Part shown: positions 1 through 7,769 of the stretch, in pieces | Position numbering within the stretch: the stretch's first letter is position 1 | How the letters are laid out: each line of letters begins with the position of its first letter | NCBI GenBank assembly: GCA_027315345.1 | Contig: DAHUYE010000067.1 | Location: forward strand, 1 to 64,000 | DNA: 64,000 nucleotides | Direction: 5' to 3' | Origin: Actinomycetota bacterium | Lineage (GTDB): Bacteria > Actinomycetota > Acidimicrobiia > Acidimicrobiales > JAJPHE01 | Made by a program: the position numbers and the translations under genes | The notes under the pieces: generated by a model | Told to the model about the DNA's origin: nothing | Seen by the model: only the letters and a program-made list of their open reading frames with translations | Databases searched by the model: none

Positions 1-11
1 CACTCAAGCCG

Positions 12-749
12 GTGCCTCCACGGGCCCCCATATGCTCGTTGGCCGTGCCCGAGTACCGCCTTGAGGCCGAGGGCATTCCGGCTCGGGTCTACGAGCCCTC
101 AGGTGCTAGCGCGCTCCTGCTGTTGGGCCACAACGGCACCCTGAGCAAGGACGACGCCAGATTCGTCGAACTAGCACGTCGCTATGCCGCCGAGGCCGGC
201 CTGGCCGTGGTCTGTATCGATGCCCCGGCCCACGGCGAGAGGGCGCCCCAGAGCGCCGATGCCGCCGAGCTGCTGGCCGCCGTTCAGGCCGAGGTGACGG
301 GCCCGGTCGACAGCACAGTCCCAGACTGGCGAGCAGTGGTCACGGCCTTGTCCAGCATCGGTCCTCCTGTTGCCTACGTCGGCTTCTCTATGGGAGCCAT
401 GAAGGGACTCAGTGTCGTCGAGGCGACCCCCACCATCCGCGCTGCCGTCTTGGGGGTAGCCGGGGTTCCTGCCTTCGCCGGCGCGGATCGACGGCCAGAG
501 GGCTCCACCGTGCCTCATCTGGAGGTGGCCGCCCGGCTACGTCCGGACCTGAGCCTGCTGATGCTCAATGTCACCCGGGACGACATGTTCCGTCCCCAAG
601 ACGTCGTGGAGCTCTTCTCTGCCTTTCGGAGCACGAACAAGCGCATCATGTTCTGGGAAGCCGACCACGGGGACCTGCTCGAGGAGATGGTCGAGGTATC
701 GACGGAGTTTCTTCGGCGGCAAGCCGGCCTCAATCGACCTGCCCCATAA
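12..749 (+). CDS. Alpha/beta hydrolase (dienelactone hydrolase-like)
   Basis: Predicted cytoplasmic alpha/beta-hydrolase fold enzyme of about 245 residues. A central GFSMGA motif (near residue 125) fits the Gly-x-Ser-x-Gly nucleophile elbow, an early GHNG segment fits the oxyanion strand, and an ADHGD segment near the end can supply the catalytic His. The substrate cannot be read from the sequence. The GTG at 12 is only the first start inside the window; the frame is open to the left edge, so the true N-terminus may lie outside. No signal peptide is seen. The next intact gene is a cyclase 450 bp downstream. Family-level call is good; specific activity is unknown. Confidence 0.75.
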   Translation: MPPRAPICSLAVPEYRLEAEGIPARVYEPSGASALLLLGHNGTLSKDDARFVELARRYAAEAGLAVVCIDAPAHGERAPQSADAAELLAAVQAEVTGPVDSTVPDWRAVVTALSSIGPPVAYVGFSMGAMKGLSVVEATPTIRAAVLGVAGVPAFAGADRRPEGSTVPHLEVAARLRPDLSLLMLNVTRDDMFRPQDVVELFSAFRSTNKRIMFWEADHGDLLEEMVEVSTEFLRRQAGLNRPAP

Positions 750-838
750 CCTCGCCGGTTCGAGCCGGGCTCCCTATAACCGTCGGCCCTGTGGCGCGCG
801 AGGGGGAGCTATCGATCCTCGCAGAGAGGCCAGGGCAC

Positions 839-1168
839 TCAGGGTCCGGGAGCAGGCCGGTCGCCTTCTGGCGGTCCAAGGTGGGCCCGCAGCCAGGTTG
901 CGGACTGCTCTTCGGTCCACTCCCCGGCAGCGACGGCGAGGACGGCCCGCTCGGACTCATCGACGGAGGGGTAGTCGATCCAGCGCCAGCGGTTCATCTC
1001 GATGAACAGCCGAAGTGTCACCCAGGCGGCACGCTTGTTGCCGTCGGGCAGCGGGTGGTTCTTCACCAGGCGGACCAGCAGCACTGCGGCCTTGTCGACG
1101 AAGTCCGGGTAAAAGCCTTCCTCACCGAATCCGGCCGCCGGGGCGTGAAGGGCCGAGTCGGCGGGTCG
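839..1168 (-). pseudogene. doc: 5'-truncated Doc/Fic-family toxin
   Basis: Reading the minus strand gives the C-terminal two thirds of a Doc (death-on-curing) protein. The Fic catalytic motif is HPLPDGNKR, matching the H-x-F-x-D-G-N-K-R consensus that AMPylates or phosphorylates a target such as EF-Tu. It is preceded by a typical Doc stretch with FGEEGFYPD and an Ala/Leu-rich helix. The frame is open up to a stop at 1202-1204, but no initiator is available for the full domain, and the normal N-terminal third is absent. The first GTG (1084) would remove more of the fold. No Phd-type antitoxin gene is visible. Probably inactive. The cut coincides with the 5' end of the divergent cyclase gene. 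Confidence 0.7.
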
Positions 1169-1203
1169 AGCCTTGTCGCCCGGGTCAAGGTCTTGACGTC
1201 GTT

Positions 1204-1677
1204 ATGGCCGCCATCCTCTTCACCGACATTGTGTCCTCCACCGAGCAGGCGGCTCGCATGGGACATCGCAGGTGGAGCGCCCTTAGCGACACTCACGACG
1301 CCATGGTGCGAAAGGCTCTCCAGCGACATCGCGGTCGCGAGATCAAGACCATAGGAGACGGATTCCTTGCCACGTTCGACGCAACCAGTCCGGCGGTCCG
1401 CGCTGCGATCGAGATAGTGCAGCATGCCAAGGCCATGGGGTTTGAAGTTCGAGCTGGGGTGCACACGGGTGAGGTCGAGATGCGGCCCGCCGATGTGACG
1501 GGCTTGGCAGTCAACATCGCCAAGCGGGTTTGCGACCTGGCCGGACCAGTCGAAGTGCTCGTGTCCGAGTCGGTGCGCCCAGTGATTGCCGGCTCGGCCA
1601 TCCTCTTCGAGGATCGAGGTGAGTACGAACTGAAGGGTGTGCCCGGAGCCTGGCGCCTGTATGCCGTGCGCGACTGA
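1204..1677 (+). CDS. Short class III adenylate/guanylate cyclase
   Basis: A 157-residue stand-alone class III nucleotide cyclase catalytic domain. Metal-binding aspartates are present in FTDIV (D8) and IGDGF (D52), a purine-selecting Lys at 48, and the transition-state Asn and Arg in VNIAKR (N104, R108), so all core catalytic residues are retained. The start is placed at ATG 1204 because sequence upstream in the same frame is only the antisense of the doc remnant. In actinobacteria this domain usually forms the C-terminal part of longer proteins, so the gene may be a 5'-truncated remnant that still encodes the full catalytic domain. Cyclases of this class act as dimers. No ribosome-binding site is obvious. 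Confidence 0.7.
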   Translation: MAAILFTDIVSSTEQAARMGHRRWSALSDTHDAMVRKALQRHRGREIKTIGDGFLATFDATSPAVRAAIEIVQHAKAMGFEVRAGVHTGEVEMRPADVTGLAVNIAKRVCDLAGPVEVLVSESVRPVIAGSAILFEDRGEYELKGVPGAWRLYAVRD

Positions 1678-1729
1678 GCCGCCGTCACGCATCATGTTTG
1701 GCGCCTGCTTCGTCGACTAGCCCCGCACC

Positions 1730-2002
1730 GTGCCCATCAGATCCTGTCTCCCACGGAAGCTCCACTGCTCCTTTGCTCACCAAGTCCAAGGCGTTGCGCA
1801 CTTCATCTACCGGGACCGGAGCGATGTCGTCCTCCTCACGATTGACCCGAACCAACTGAGTGCCAAGGTCGTGGTCGAAAACCTCGAGGGCGGCGAGGAA
1901 CTGTTCCCTCACATCTACGAACCTCTGCCGCTCGCGGCCGTGCTCAGTGCCAGCCCGGTCGCCATCGGTGTGGATGGCCGGCTGGAGCTGCCTGACCTGT
2001 AG
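1730..2002 (+). pseudogene. DUF952 family remnant (N-terminus lost)
   Basis: The reading frame from about 1760 matches the C-terminal two thirds of the DUF952 family: an HCS-like start, a segment with DVVLLTIDPNQL, and the family-typical EGGEELFPHIYEPLPL. The first roughly 30 residues expected in this family (ending in a GFIHCS motif) are missing, and the upstream frame is closed by a TAG at 1718-1720. The GTG at 1730 gives a 90-residue product with a non-homologous start. It is best read as a decayed gene. The biochemical role of DUF952 proteins is not established. Nothing else convincing is seen between 1678 and 2116. Confidence 0.6.
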
Positions 2003-2116
2003 AGACTTCAGAACGTTCTGCGTCGCCCAGAATCCCCACGATGAACGTCTCCGATCCACACCCACCTCGTCAGCGAACGCCCCAGTCCGCCGGGACGCGG
2101 GCGAGGCGGCTACCGC

Positions 2117-2530
2117 TCAATCGATACTGCCGGCGGGAACCACCCACTGGCACCGCTGCCCCGTCACCTTGGCGATCAGGTCGAAGTCGGAGTCGTAGTG
2201 AAGCAAAATGAGACGGTCCTGCTCTGCCGCGGCGGCGATGAGCAGGTCGGGAACCTTGCGACCCCGCTGCCTGCGGGAGGCCAGCAGTCGCTGCACTTGC
2301 CGAGCGCGCTGAACGTGGTCCGCGGTGGTCTCGACGAGCTTGAAGACCGCTAGGTCGGCCATATCCTGGTCCCACTCCCGGGCATTGCGGCTCCCGTAGC
2401 CAACCTCAAGGTCGGTGACCCCGGCGCGGCCGAGCTGACCCGCTTCAGTCAGTGGATCAACGACAGCGCGCACGGCCGGCTCGGCCAGTCGGCTGATCAC
2501 ACTGGTATCGACCAGGTGGGTTAGCGCCAC
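2117..2530 (-). CDS. vapC: VapC-type PIN domain toxin
   Basis: A 137-residue PIN-domain ribonuclease, the toxin of a VapBC type II toxin-antitoxin pair. The acidic metal-binding set is visible: Asp in LVDTS, Glu in VTDLEVGYG, Asp in VPDLLIAA and Asp in the YDSDFD segment, as expected for Mg-dependent cleavage of RNA (often tRNA). The GTG start at 2530 overlaps the end of vapB by about 10 nt, so translation is probably coupled. Length is normal for the family. Intact and probably functional, in contrast to the toxin-gene fragments on both sides. Confidence 0.88.
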   Translation of the reverse strand: MALTHLVDTSVISRLAEPAVRAVVDPLTEAGQLGRAGVTDLEVGYGSRNAREWDQDMADLAVFKLVETTADHVQRARQVQRLLASRRQRGRKVPDLLIAAAAEQDRLILLHYDSDFDLIAKVTGQRCQWVVPAGSID

Positions 2531-2715
2531 GCATCCTCGCGAGGGGGTAGTTGCCGGCGGCTGAGCCGGTCGAGGGCCTCGCGGACCTTCGAGTCTCTGC
2601 CTGCGCCGGCCCTCCTCAGCGCTTCATTGACGGTCTCCTTCATGCTGGAGGTTCCCAACTCTGCCTGGGCCGTCGCCAAGGCCGTCTCGTCGATGTCCAC
2701 CAGGTGCTTCGGCAT
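2521..2715 (-). CDS. vapB: VapB-type antitoxin
   Basis: A 64-residue antitoxin paired with VapC. The N-terminus has the VapB-family pattern LVDIDETAL ... KETVNEALRR, a short strand followed by helices that binds the operator as a dimer; the C-terminal part, rich in Arg and Asp, would wrap the toxin. ATG 2715 is preferred over an upstream in-frame start at 2754, because homology begins with MPKHLVD and a TATACT box lies only 7 nt upstream. The longer form would begin inside the promoter. VapBC pairs normally repress their own promoter. Confidence 0.85.
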   Translation of the reverse strand: MPKHLVDIDETALATAQAELGTSSMKETVNEALRRAGAGRDSKVREALDRLSRRQLPPREDAWR

Positions 2716-2722
2716 GACTGTC

Positions 2723-2728
2723 AGTATA
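2723..2728 (-). promoter_or_regulatory. -10 box of vapBC, probably leaderless
   Basis: On the minus strand the hexamer TATACT ends 7 nt before the vapB ATG, so transcription should begin at or next to the start codon. It sits inside the self-complementary GTATATAC (2724-2731), a plausible autoregulatory site. No good -35 was found. Confidence 0.5.
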
Positions 2729-2833
2729 TACGTCTCGCAATGGGGTATATCCAACTCCAGTATTTACGGCCGGTGCCCAAAGCTTCGGGTAGCCCTCGAG
2801 GTCCGCCCCAGATGTTCAACCCTTTGCAGTGAA

Positions 2834-2941
2834 CTGGAGCGAGCCGCGCCACGAGATAGAGCCGCCGAACTCGTCAGCAGCCTTTCGAGCCCCGACTTGG
2901 ACGCCGTGGACCAGGGGCTCCGAGACGTTCTGGGTCTCTGA
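2834..2941 (+). pseudogene. 3' remnant of a MazF/PemK-type toxin gene
   Basis: About 35 codons ending at TGA 2939-2941 read like the C-terminal helix of MazF endoribonucleases: an RAAELVSSLSSPDLDAVD stretch followed by LRDVLGL, matching the usual ending of an arginine-rich turn, 'LS..DL..VD..LR..LGL'. The catalytic barrel is absent, and upstream sequence in this frame does not resemble MazF. Interpreted as a deletion remnant. This is recognition by family pattern, not alignment. Confidence 0.45.
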
Positions 2942-3131
2942 GCCACCCCGCCGCTCCGGGACGCCCGCCGGCTGGGCGCCGTCGTGCCCCAAGCGTGCCC
3001 TAAATATGGCTCGCCGTGGAGTACGTCCCCGAGTATCGGGCGGTGACCGCATAATCCCACGCCGGCCCAGTGACGCCGGTCCGGCATGACGGTGTCCGAA
3101 TGGACCCCCCTTGTGAGTGCGGAACCATGCT

Positions 3132-3159
3132 ACAATGCAGGTACACCATCCTGCATTGT
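3132..3159 (+). promoter_or_regulatory. Perfect inverted-repeat operator before the AbrB-type antitoxin
   Basis: Two 10-bp arms, ACAATGCAGG (3132-3141) and CCTGCATTGT (3150-3159), are exact reverse complements separated by 8 nt. The left arm overlaps a TACAAT -10 box (3131-3136), so a protein bound here would block the promoter. The site ends 9 nt before the antitoxin ATG. Autorepression by the antitoxin or the toxin-antitoxin complex is the likely role. Confidence 0.65.
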
Positions 3160-3168
3160 GGAGTTGAG

Positions 3169-3402
3169 ATGGCCCAGACCGGTGAAGTGAAGGTGAGCGA
3201 GAGAGGCCAGATGGCCTTTCCGGCCCAGGCCCGGCATAGATGGGGCTTGGATGATGGGGGGATTATCGGATGGATCGACCTCGGGGATGCCGTGCTACTC
3301 GTGCCTGGCGGGATCGATGAGCTGCGCCAAGACTTGCTTGCGGCTGCGGACTGGGACGGCGCCCGCAGTGGCTTCGGCGATCCCGACCTCGCCAACCAGT
3401 AG
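3169..3402 (+). CDS. AbrB/MazE-type antitoxin
   Basis: A 77-residue protein with an N-terminal SpoVT/AbrB swapped-hairpin DNA-binding domain: VKVSERGQMAFPAQARHRWGL followed by a GGIIGWIDLGDAVLLVP strand pair. The C-terminal 25 residues (acidic, Ala/Gly-rich) would be the toxin-binding tail. ATG 3169 is chosen because it follows GGAG by 5 nt and begins right at the conserved domain; in-frame starts further upstream lie in the operator/promoter. The next frame begins 16 nt downstream and has the size of a toxin, so this is probably the antitoxin of a two-gene module controlled by the perfect inverted repeat just upstream. Confidence 0.75.
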   Translation: MAQTGEVKVSERGQMAFPAQARHRWGLDDGGIIGWIDLGDAVLLVPGGIDELRQDLLAAADWDGARSGFGDPDLANQ

Positions 3403-3417
3403 AAGCGGGGCCGAGCC

Positions 3418-3828
3418 CTGACTGTCCTGGTCGATGACCAGACTCTCTCGGCACTACTGCGGGAGGACCAGCCGTGGCCCGAGGAGGAGGAGGTCTTCAC
3501 CACGGGGCACTGGTATCTGCGCCTGTGTCAGGCAGTGGTGCGGGGGGCTGGCGGCTCCCTGTCCGGGCCACTTCTCTCCCTGCCCCCACACCGCCGAGAA
3601 CGAGCGCTCCGTTCGATTCTGGAACTACCCGAAGCGGTGCAGATCCTGAGCTGGCGGGTTGTGGCGCCCACGATGGCGAGCCAGCTGGACGGGCCCGGGC
3701 GACGGCTCAACCTGCTCTCACGGGAGGCTCTGGCCGCTGCCAGCGTGCTTCACGCCAACGTAGTGATGGCGCGAGGAAACGAGAACCAACTGCTCCGAGA
3801 GGCGCTCCGCTTGATCGACCCCGGCTGA
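3418..3828 (+). CDS. Unrecognised protein, probable toxin partner of the AbrB-type antitoxin
   Basis: A 136-residue reading frame directly after the antitoxin, in the same phase but separated by its TAG stop. The product begins TVLVDDQTL, has an acidic WPEEEEVFTTGHWY segment, a WYLRLCQAV helix, a Leu/Pro-rich middle and a C-terminal helix with ALAAASVLHANVV. I do not recognise the family with certainty; the opening valine/aspartate strand recalls PIN-like toxins, but the later acidic residues of a PIN site are not obvious. No ATG, GTG or TTG is available near the N-terminus. CTG 3418 fits the expected start (AAGCGGGG lies upstream). The next standard start (GTG 3535) would discard the first third. 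The gene could also be a start-codon mutant. Confidence 0.5.
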   Translation: MTVLVDDQTLSALLREDQPWPEEEEVFTTGHWYLRLCQAVVRGAGGSLSGPLLSLPPHRRERALRSILELPEAVQILSWRVVAPTMASQLDGPGRRLNLLSREALAAASVLHANVVMARGNENQLLREALRLIDPG

Positions 3829-4067
3829 CGCGGAGCCCTGCCTAGTCCGCTGCCCTTCTGCGTGGCAGAGGGCGCCCAGAACGCCGGCCGGCGCCGTCGG
3901 CTCGAGCCTTCTCGAGGAGGGTGCTGAAGTAATCGCCAGGGATCCACCATCTGAGCGGGCGGCGCCGCCATGCTTCTCGGCATGGCCCTGGGTGCTAAGC
4001 GACAGGCGGAGTTCGCTGATCCCGCCGAGCTGCTCAATCACCGGGAGGAGGGCATCAGACGATCCCC

Positions 4068-4994
4068 TCACGGACCTATGGCAATGACCAACTTCCCTCG
4101 GACATGGCCGTCCTCCAGGAGGCGGTGAGCCTCGGCTACGCGGTCCAATGGAAACACGTCCTGCACGGCCACGGACAACCGTCCCGCGCTCATCAGCTCC
4201 GAGAGGCGGGTCAGACGCTCGGAACTGGCTTCACAGCGGATCGGAGTGACAGTGATCCCGTTGGCCGGATCGCCCGGCACGCCGGCCACCGCCGCCACCT
4301 TCGCCGCTGGAGACAGGCAACCTAGGTACGACTCGATGTTGGCGGCCCCGACGCTGTCGAGCAGGTAGGCAATGCCCCCAAGCCCTCGGCGGTGGTCCTC
4401 GTCCCGGTAGTCCAGAACCTCGGTGGCGCCGAGACCTTTCACGAAGTCCAGGTTGGCTGGCCCGGCGGTGGCGACCACCTCCAAGCCCAAAGCGACCGCG
4501 ATCTGGACAGCCAGATGACCGACCCCACCGGAGCCCGAAGTCACCAGGATCCGCTCGCCGGGTCGAGCCCCCAGAGCCTCGAGGCCTTGTAGAGCGGTCA
4601 GACCCGCCAGCGGCAGCCCGGCCGCTTCGTGCACCAGAACCCCCGGCGGCCGGGGGGCGAGGGATGAGGCAGCCACCACCAGGCGTTCGGCATGGCCGCC
4701 GGGACGGGCGCCCCAGCCGAAGAAGGCGAAGACCTCCTGGCCGGGTTCGAACCCCTCGACACCAGGGGCCACCTCCGTGACCCGCCCGGCCGCCTCCCGG
4801 CCGGCGACGTAGGGCAGATCGACCCCGCCCAGGCGTCCGCCTCCGCCTCGGATCTTGGTGTCGCTGGGATTGAGACCGGCCGCCTGGACGGCTACCAACA
4901 CCTCGCCTGGCCCGGGTGGACCCGGTTCGGGCCAGTCGTCGCGAACCTGGATCACCTCGGCTGGGCCGTGTCGGGGAACCACCGCGGCACGCAC
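4068..4994 (-). CDS. Quinone oxidoreductase-like MDR-family dehydrogenase
   Basis: A 308-residue zinc-independent medium-chain reductase. The N-terminal GroES-like domain has a segment AAGLNPSDTK typical of quinone reductases, and there is a YVAGREAAGRV strand. A Rossmann domain carries SGSGGVGHLAVQIA for NAD(P)H binding. No structural or catalytic zinc cysteines are seen, which fits NADPH:quinone reductase rather than alcohol dehydrogenase. GTG 4994 is preferred because family proteins begin at RAAVVPRHG; the longer frame to 5093 or 5141 adds non-homologous residues and would collide with the divergent methyltransferase start. The 97-bp gap then serves as a divergent promoter region. Confidence 0.8.
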   Translation of the reverse strand: MRAAVVPRHGPAEVIQVRDDWPEPGPPGPGEVLVAVQAAGLNPSDTKIRGGGGRLGGVDLPYVAGREAAGRVTEVAPGVEGFEPGQEVFAFFGWGARPGGHAERLVVAASSLAPRPPGVLVHEAAGLPLAGLTALQGLEALGARPGERILVTSGSGGVGHLAVQIAVALGLEVVATAGPANLDFVKGLGATEVLDYRDEDHRRGLGGIAYLLDSVGAANIESYLGCLSPAAKVAAVAGVPGDPANGITVTPIRCEASSERLTRLSELMSAGRLSVAVQDVFPLDRVAEAHRLLEDGHVRGKLVIAIGP

Positions 4995-5091
4995 GGCCCC
5001 AGCTTGGCGCGCCGGGCGGGACTGCGTCGCCCGGGCTTGGAGCCAGACAACACGGCTCGTGGCCTCGCGCACCGAATGATTTGATACAGCC

Positions 5092-5859
5092 ATGCCCAGC
5101 TCCTTCGAGGATCTCCTGGAGGAGGCCGTGAGGGTCCCCACGGACGGCTGGGACTTCTCATGGCTCGAGGGCCGGGCTACCGAGGAGCGACCCTCATGGG
5201 GCTACCAACGGCTCCTGGCCGGCAAGCTCGCCTCGGCCACCGCCGCCTTGGACCTGCAGACGGGAGGGGGCGAGGTCCTAGCTGGCGCCGGAGCGGAGCA
5301 CTTCCCGCCGACCCTGGTGGCCACTGAGGGCTGGGCGCCCAACGTCGCCAAGGCGACCGGTCTGCTCCACCCGCTCGGAGCGGTGGTGGTGGCCGTGGCA
5401 GAGGACGCACCCCTTCCCTTTGCCGATGGTGCATTCGACCTGGTGACCAGCCGCCACCCTGCCAGGGTCCACTGGACCGAAATCGCCCGTGTGCTTCGAC
5501 CCGGTGGGACCTACTTCGCCCAACATGTCGGCGGGGGCACCAACGTCGAGATCAGCGAGTACTTAATGGGACCGCTACAGGCAGGCGACGGCCGGGACCA
5601 TGAAGCCGAGGCCGAACGGGCCCAGGAAGCTGGCCTGGAGATCATCCAGTGTCGCAACGAGCGTCTGAAGCTCGAGTTCTTCGACGTCGGAGCAATGGTC
5701 TTCTTCCTGCGCAAGGTCATCTGGACTGTGCCCGACTTCAGCGTCGAGCGATACCGCCACCGTCTGAAGGATCTCCACGACCAGATTGAAGAGGACGGCG
5801 TCTTTCGCTCATCCATGTCCAGGACCCTTTTCGAATTGCGCAAACCGCATATCGCGTAG
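5092..5859 (+). CDS. Class I SAM-dependent methyltransferase
   Basis: A 255-residue methyltransferase. The core is recognisable from motif II/III (EDAPLPFADGAFDLVTSRH), followed by an HWTEIARVLRPGG motif that is standard for small-molecule methyltransferases. The usual glycine-rich SAM motif I is unusual here (LDLQTGGGEVLAG), and the family often annotated as 'SAM-dependent methyltransferase' in actinobacteria shows this form. The C-terminal half has an Arg/Lys-rich VERYRHRLKDLHDQ helix. Substrate unknown. It is convergent with another, broken methyltransferase gene that ends 12 nt downstream. Confidence 0.75.
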   Translation: MPSSFEDLLEEAVRVPTDGWDFSWLEGRATEERPSWGYQRLLAGKLASATAALDLQTGGGEVLAGAGAEHFPPTLVATEGWAPNVAKATGLLHPLGAVVVAVAEDAPLPFADGAFDLVTSRHPARVHWTEIARVLRPGGTYFAQHVGGGTNVEISEYLMGPLQAGDGRDHEAEAERAQEAGLEIIQCRNERLKLEFFDVGAMVFFLRKVIWTVPDFSVERYRHRLKDLHDQIEEDGVFRSSMSRTLFELRKPHIA

Positions 5860-5871
5860 TCAAAACGGCGC

Positions 5872-6494
5872 TCAGCTTCCAGGTTTCTCCGCCACGATGA
5901 GGACTCTCGCTGCAGGGCCCCGGGACCCAATACTCGGTCGATGACTGCCAGGCTTCTCCAGACCGAAAGGTCCTCGATCCGATCCAGCACCTGGCAACCC
6001 GCCTCTTCCACCATCTCCCAGAGCTGGCCGCCGGTGGAGGGGTTGGGAACCCCGGTCAGCCAACTGCCGTCACTCTCCCCGTCGTCGGTGCGCCAGCGCA
6101 TTCGGCTCCAGTCCGGCTCGAAGATGGTCAGCAATCCATCCGGGCGAAGAACCGGCGCGGCTTCGGAGACGACGACGGCCGGTTCCGCGACGTGTTGGAG
6201 GACTCGTTCGATCCGTTCCCCGGAGAAGACCTCGTCCCGGTAGGGCAGAGCCTCGCCGGATCCCCGCATCAGTCGAGCCCTCGGGTCGGGCCCGAGTCGC
6301 TGACGGGCGATGTTCACCAGCGTCTCGCTGGGGTCGATGCCCACCGCGGCCATCCCGGCACGGGTGAGCAGGTCGAGGTCGTGGCCGGCCCCGCACCCCA
6401 GGTACAGGTTGGTGGTAGCCGGTTCGTAAGTGCGCAGGATGCTTGGTACAGATCCCTTGCGTACCAAGTATCCCATACCAGCCACGCCGTTCAA
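5872..6494 (-). pseudogene. Frameshifted SAM-dependent methyltransferase
   Basis: The minus-strand frame from 6494 encodes a methyltransferase core: LYLGCGAGHDLDLL (motif I), AVGIDPSETLV (acidic motif), GSGEALPYRDEVF, and a late DLSVWRSLAVIDRVLG segment. In that frame the ORF then runs without a stop through the antisense of the neighbouring gene to 5511. In another frame the expected family ending RVLIVAEKPGS followed by a stop appears at 5872. About 30 residues that normally lie between these two segments are missing. The simplest reading is a deletion with a frameshift near 5900-5930. The N-terminus before motif I is also short. Probably non-functional. Confidence 0.65.
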
Positions 6495-6549
6495 ATCCGA
6501 TCACCGCTACCAGAGAAATCCCTGGTAGAAGGGCGTCCCTGGAATCGGC

Positions 6550-6555
6550 TAGGTT
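6550..6555 (+). promoter_or_regulatory. -10 box of the lipase gene, probably leaderless
   Basis: TAGGTT ends 7 nt before GTG 6563, consistent with transcription starting at the initiation codon. No Shine-Dalgarno sequence fits between them. Confidence 0.45.
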
Positions 6556-6562
6556 CCACGCC

Positions 6563-7696
6563 GTGAGACGCTGGGGCCGTCCGCTTCTGGCTGGTTTGGT
6601 GGTTGTGGGCGCGGTCGGCGTCGTCCCGGCGGCCGCCTCCACCCCGCTGGCGGTGTCCACTCAGAAGCTGGTCGGGTCACCGAACTGTGGGCCATCGGTC
6701 GCCAGCCCGGGGGCGCCCCAAAGCGGTGGTACGCCCGGGCCGCCGGCACCGGCCTACTTCGGACCCGGGTTCCCCAGGATCGGTGATGATCGAACCGGGG
6801 CGCCTCTGGGTGGATTCGGGGGACTGAAGTTCAGAGGTTCGCTGACCCGAACCCCGGTCATATTCGTCCACGGTAACCAGGCCGATGCGCAGAACTGGCT
6901 GGACGTAATGCTCCAGTTCCAGAATGATGCCGGTTACTCAATGCAGGACATGTACGCCCTCTCCTATGACGGGCTGGGCAACTACTACGCCGGCGCACCT
7001 ACACGAGTGCAACCCACGGCGGCCGATCAGGACTACATCGACCAGAACCACCCGGTTATGTACAACGGGGGCCACGGCAGCGCCGACGATGACGAGGTAC
7101 CTGATGTGTGCCGGTTCATTGAGGCGGTCCAGTGGTACACCGGATCGCGCCAGATCGACATCGTCGCCCATTCCCTGGGCGACACCATCGTCCGTGAAGC
7201 CATGCGCCTGTATCCGACCCTGGCTCGGGACGTCGTGGCCTTCGTCGGCATCGCCGGGGCCAACCACGGCACGACAGTGTGCCGCGGCCTCCAGTCCGAA
7301 TACTACGGCTGCGATGAGATCAGTCCAGGGTCAGCCTGGCTCGCCCGCCTGAATGGGCCTCGGGCCAGCCGGGAAACCTACGGCCCGACCCGCTGGATGA
7401 CGGTGTACGACGGGGCCGAAGGCGATCCTTTCTTTGACGGGCCGGACTCACAGTCACCGGAACTGAAGGGTGCGACGAATCTTACGTTCCCCGGCGCGTA
7501 CCACAACGACCTACGAGTCGACCCGCCCGAGGTGGACAGCTACCTGAGCTTCCTCCTGGACTACGGCCAGAGCGGACCTGGCGCCGACCGGACCGGCCCC
7601 AGCCTGGCCAGGTGGATTGCCGCCTCGCAGCCGGACGGCATCACTGGGAACCTATGCGGGGTGCCGGCTCTGACCGGCCCGAACTCGGACTGCTGA
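6563..7696 (+). CDS. Secreted lipase/esterase (Lipase_2-like alpha/beta hydrolase)
   Basis: A 377-residue exported hydrolase. The N-terminus has an Arg pair, a hydrophobic core LLAGLVVVGAVGVV and an Ala-rich cleavage region near residue 25. A Pro/Gly-rich spacer follows. The catalytic domain has PVIFVHGN (oxyanion strand), VAHSLGD (nucleophile Ser in an A-H-S-x-G elbow) and a late AYHNDL that can supply the His. The pattern fits class 2 lipases, which hydrolyse acyl esters outside the cell. Several Cys residues in the C-terminal part could form disulfides. GTG 6563 is chosen over the longer frame from 6443 because it starts the signal peptide and follows a TAGGTT box. Confidence 0.8.
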   Translation: MRRWGRPLLAGLVVVGAVGVVPAAASTPLAVSTQKLVGSPNCGPSVASPGAPQSGGTPGPPAPAYFGPGFPRIGDDRTGAPLGGFGGLKFRGSLTRTPVIFVHGNQADAQNWLDVMLQFQNDAGYSMQDMYALSYDGLGNYYAGAPTRVQPTAADQDYIDQNHPVMYNGGHGSADDDEVPDVCRFIEAVQWYTGSRQIDIVAHSLGDTIVREAMRLYPTLARDVVAFVGIAGANHGTTVCRGLQSEYYGCDEISPGSAWLARLNGPRASRETYGPTRWMTVYDGAEGDPFFDGPDSQSPELKGATNLTFPGAYHNDLRVDPPEVDSYLSFLLDYGQSGPGADRTGPSLARWIAASQPDGITGNLCGVPALTGPNSDC

Positions 7697-7769
7697 GTCG
7701 GTCCGGGCCGCACCTCGAGGCCGCGGCTGCAGCTGACTAGGGTGACCTGGTCAACGAGGGGTGAGGTAT

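Noticed and set aside
3829-4067. Possible transposase fragment near 3960-4067
   Set aside because: A short frame with ALGAKRQAEFADP looked suggestive, but no transposase motif, inverted repeat or target duplication is present.
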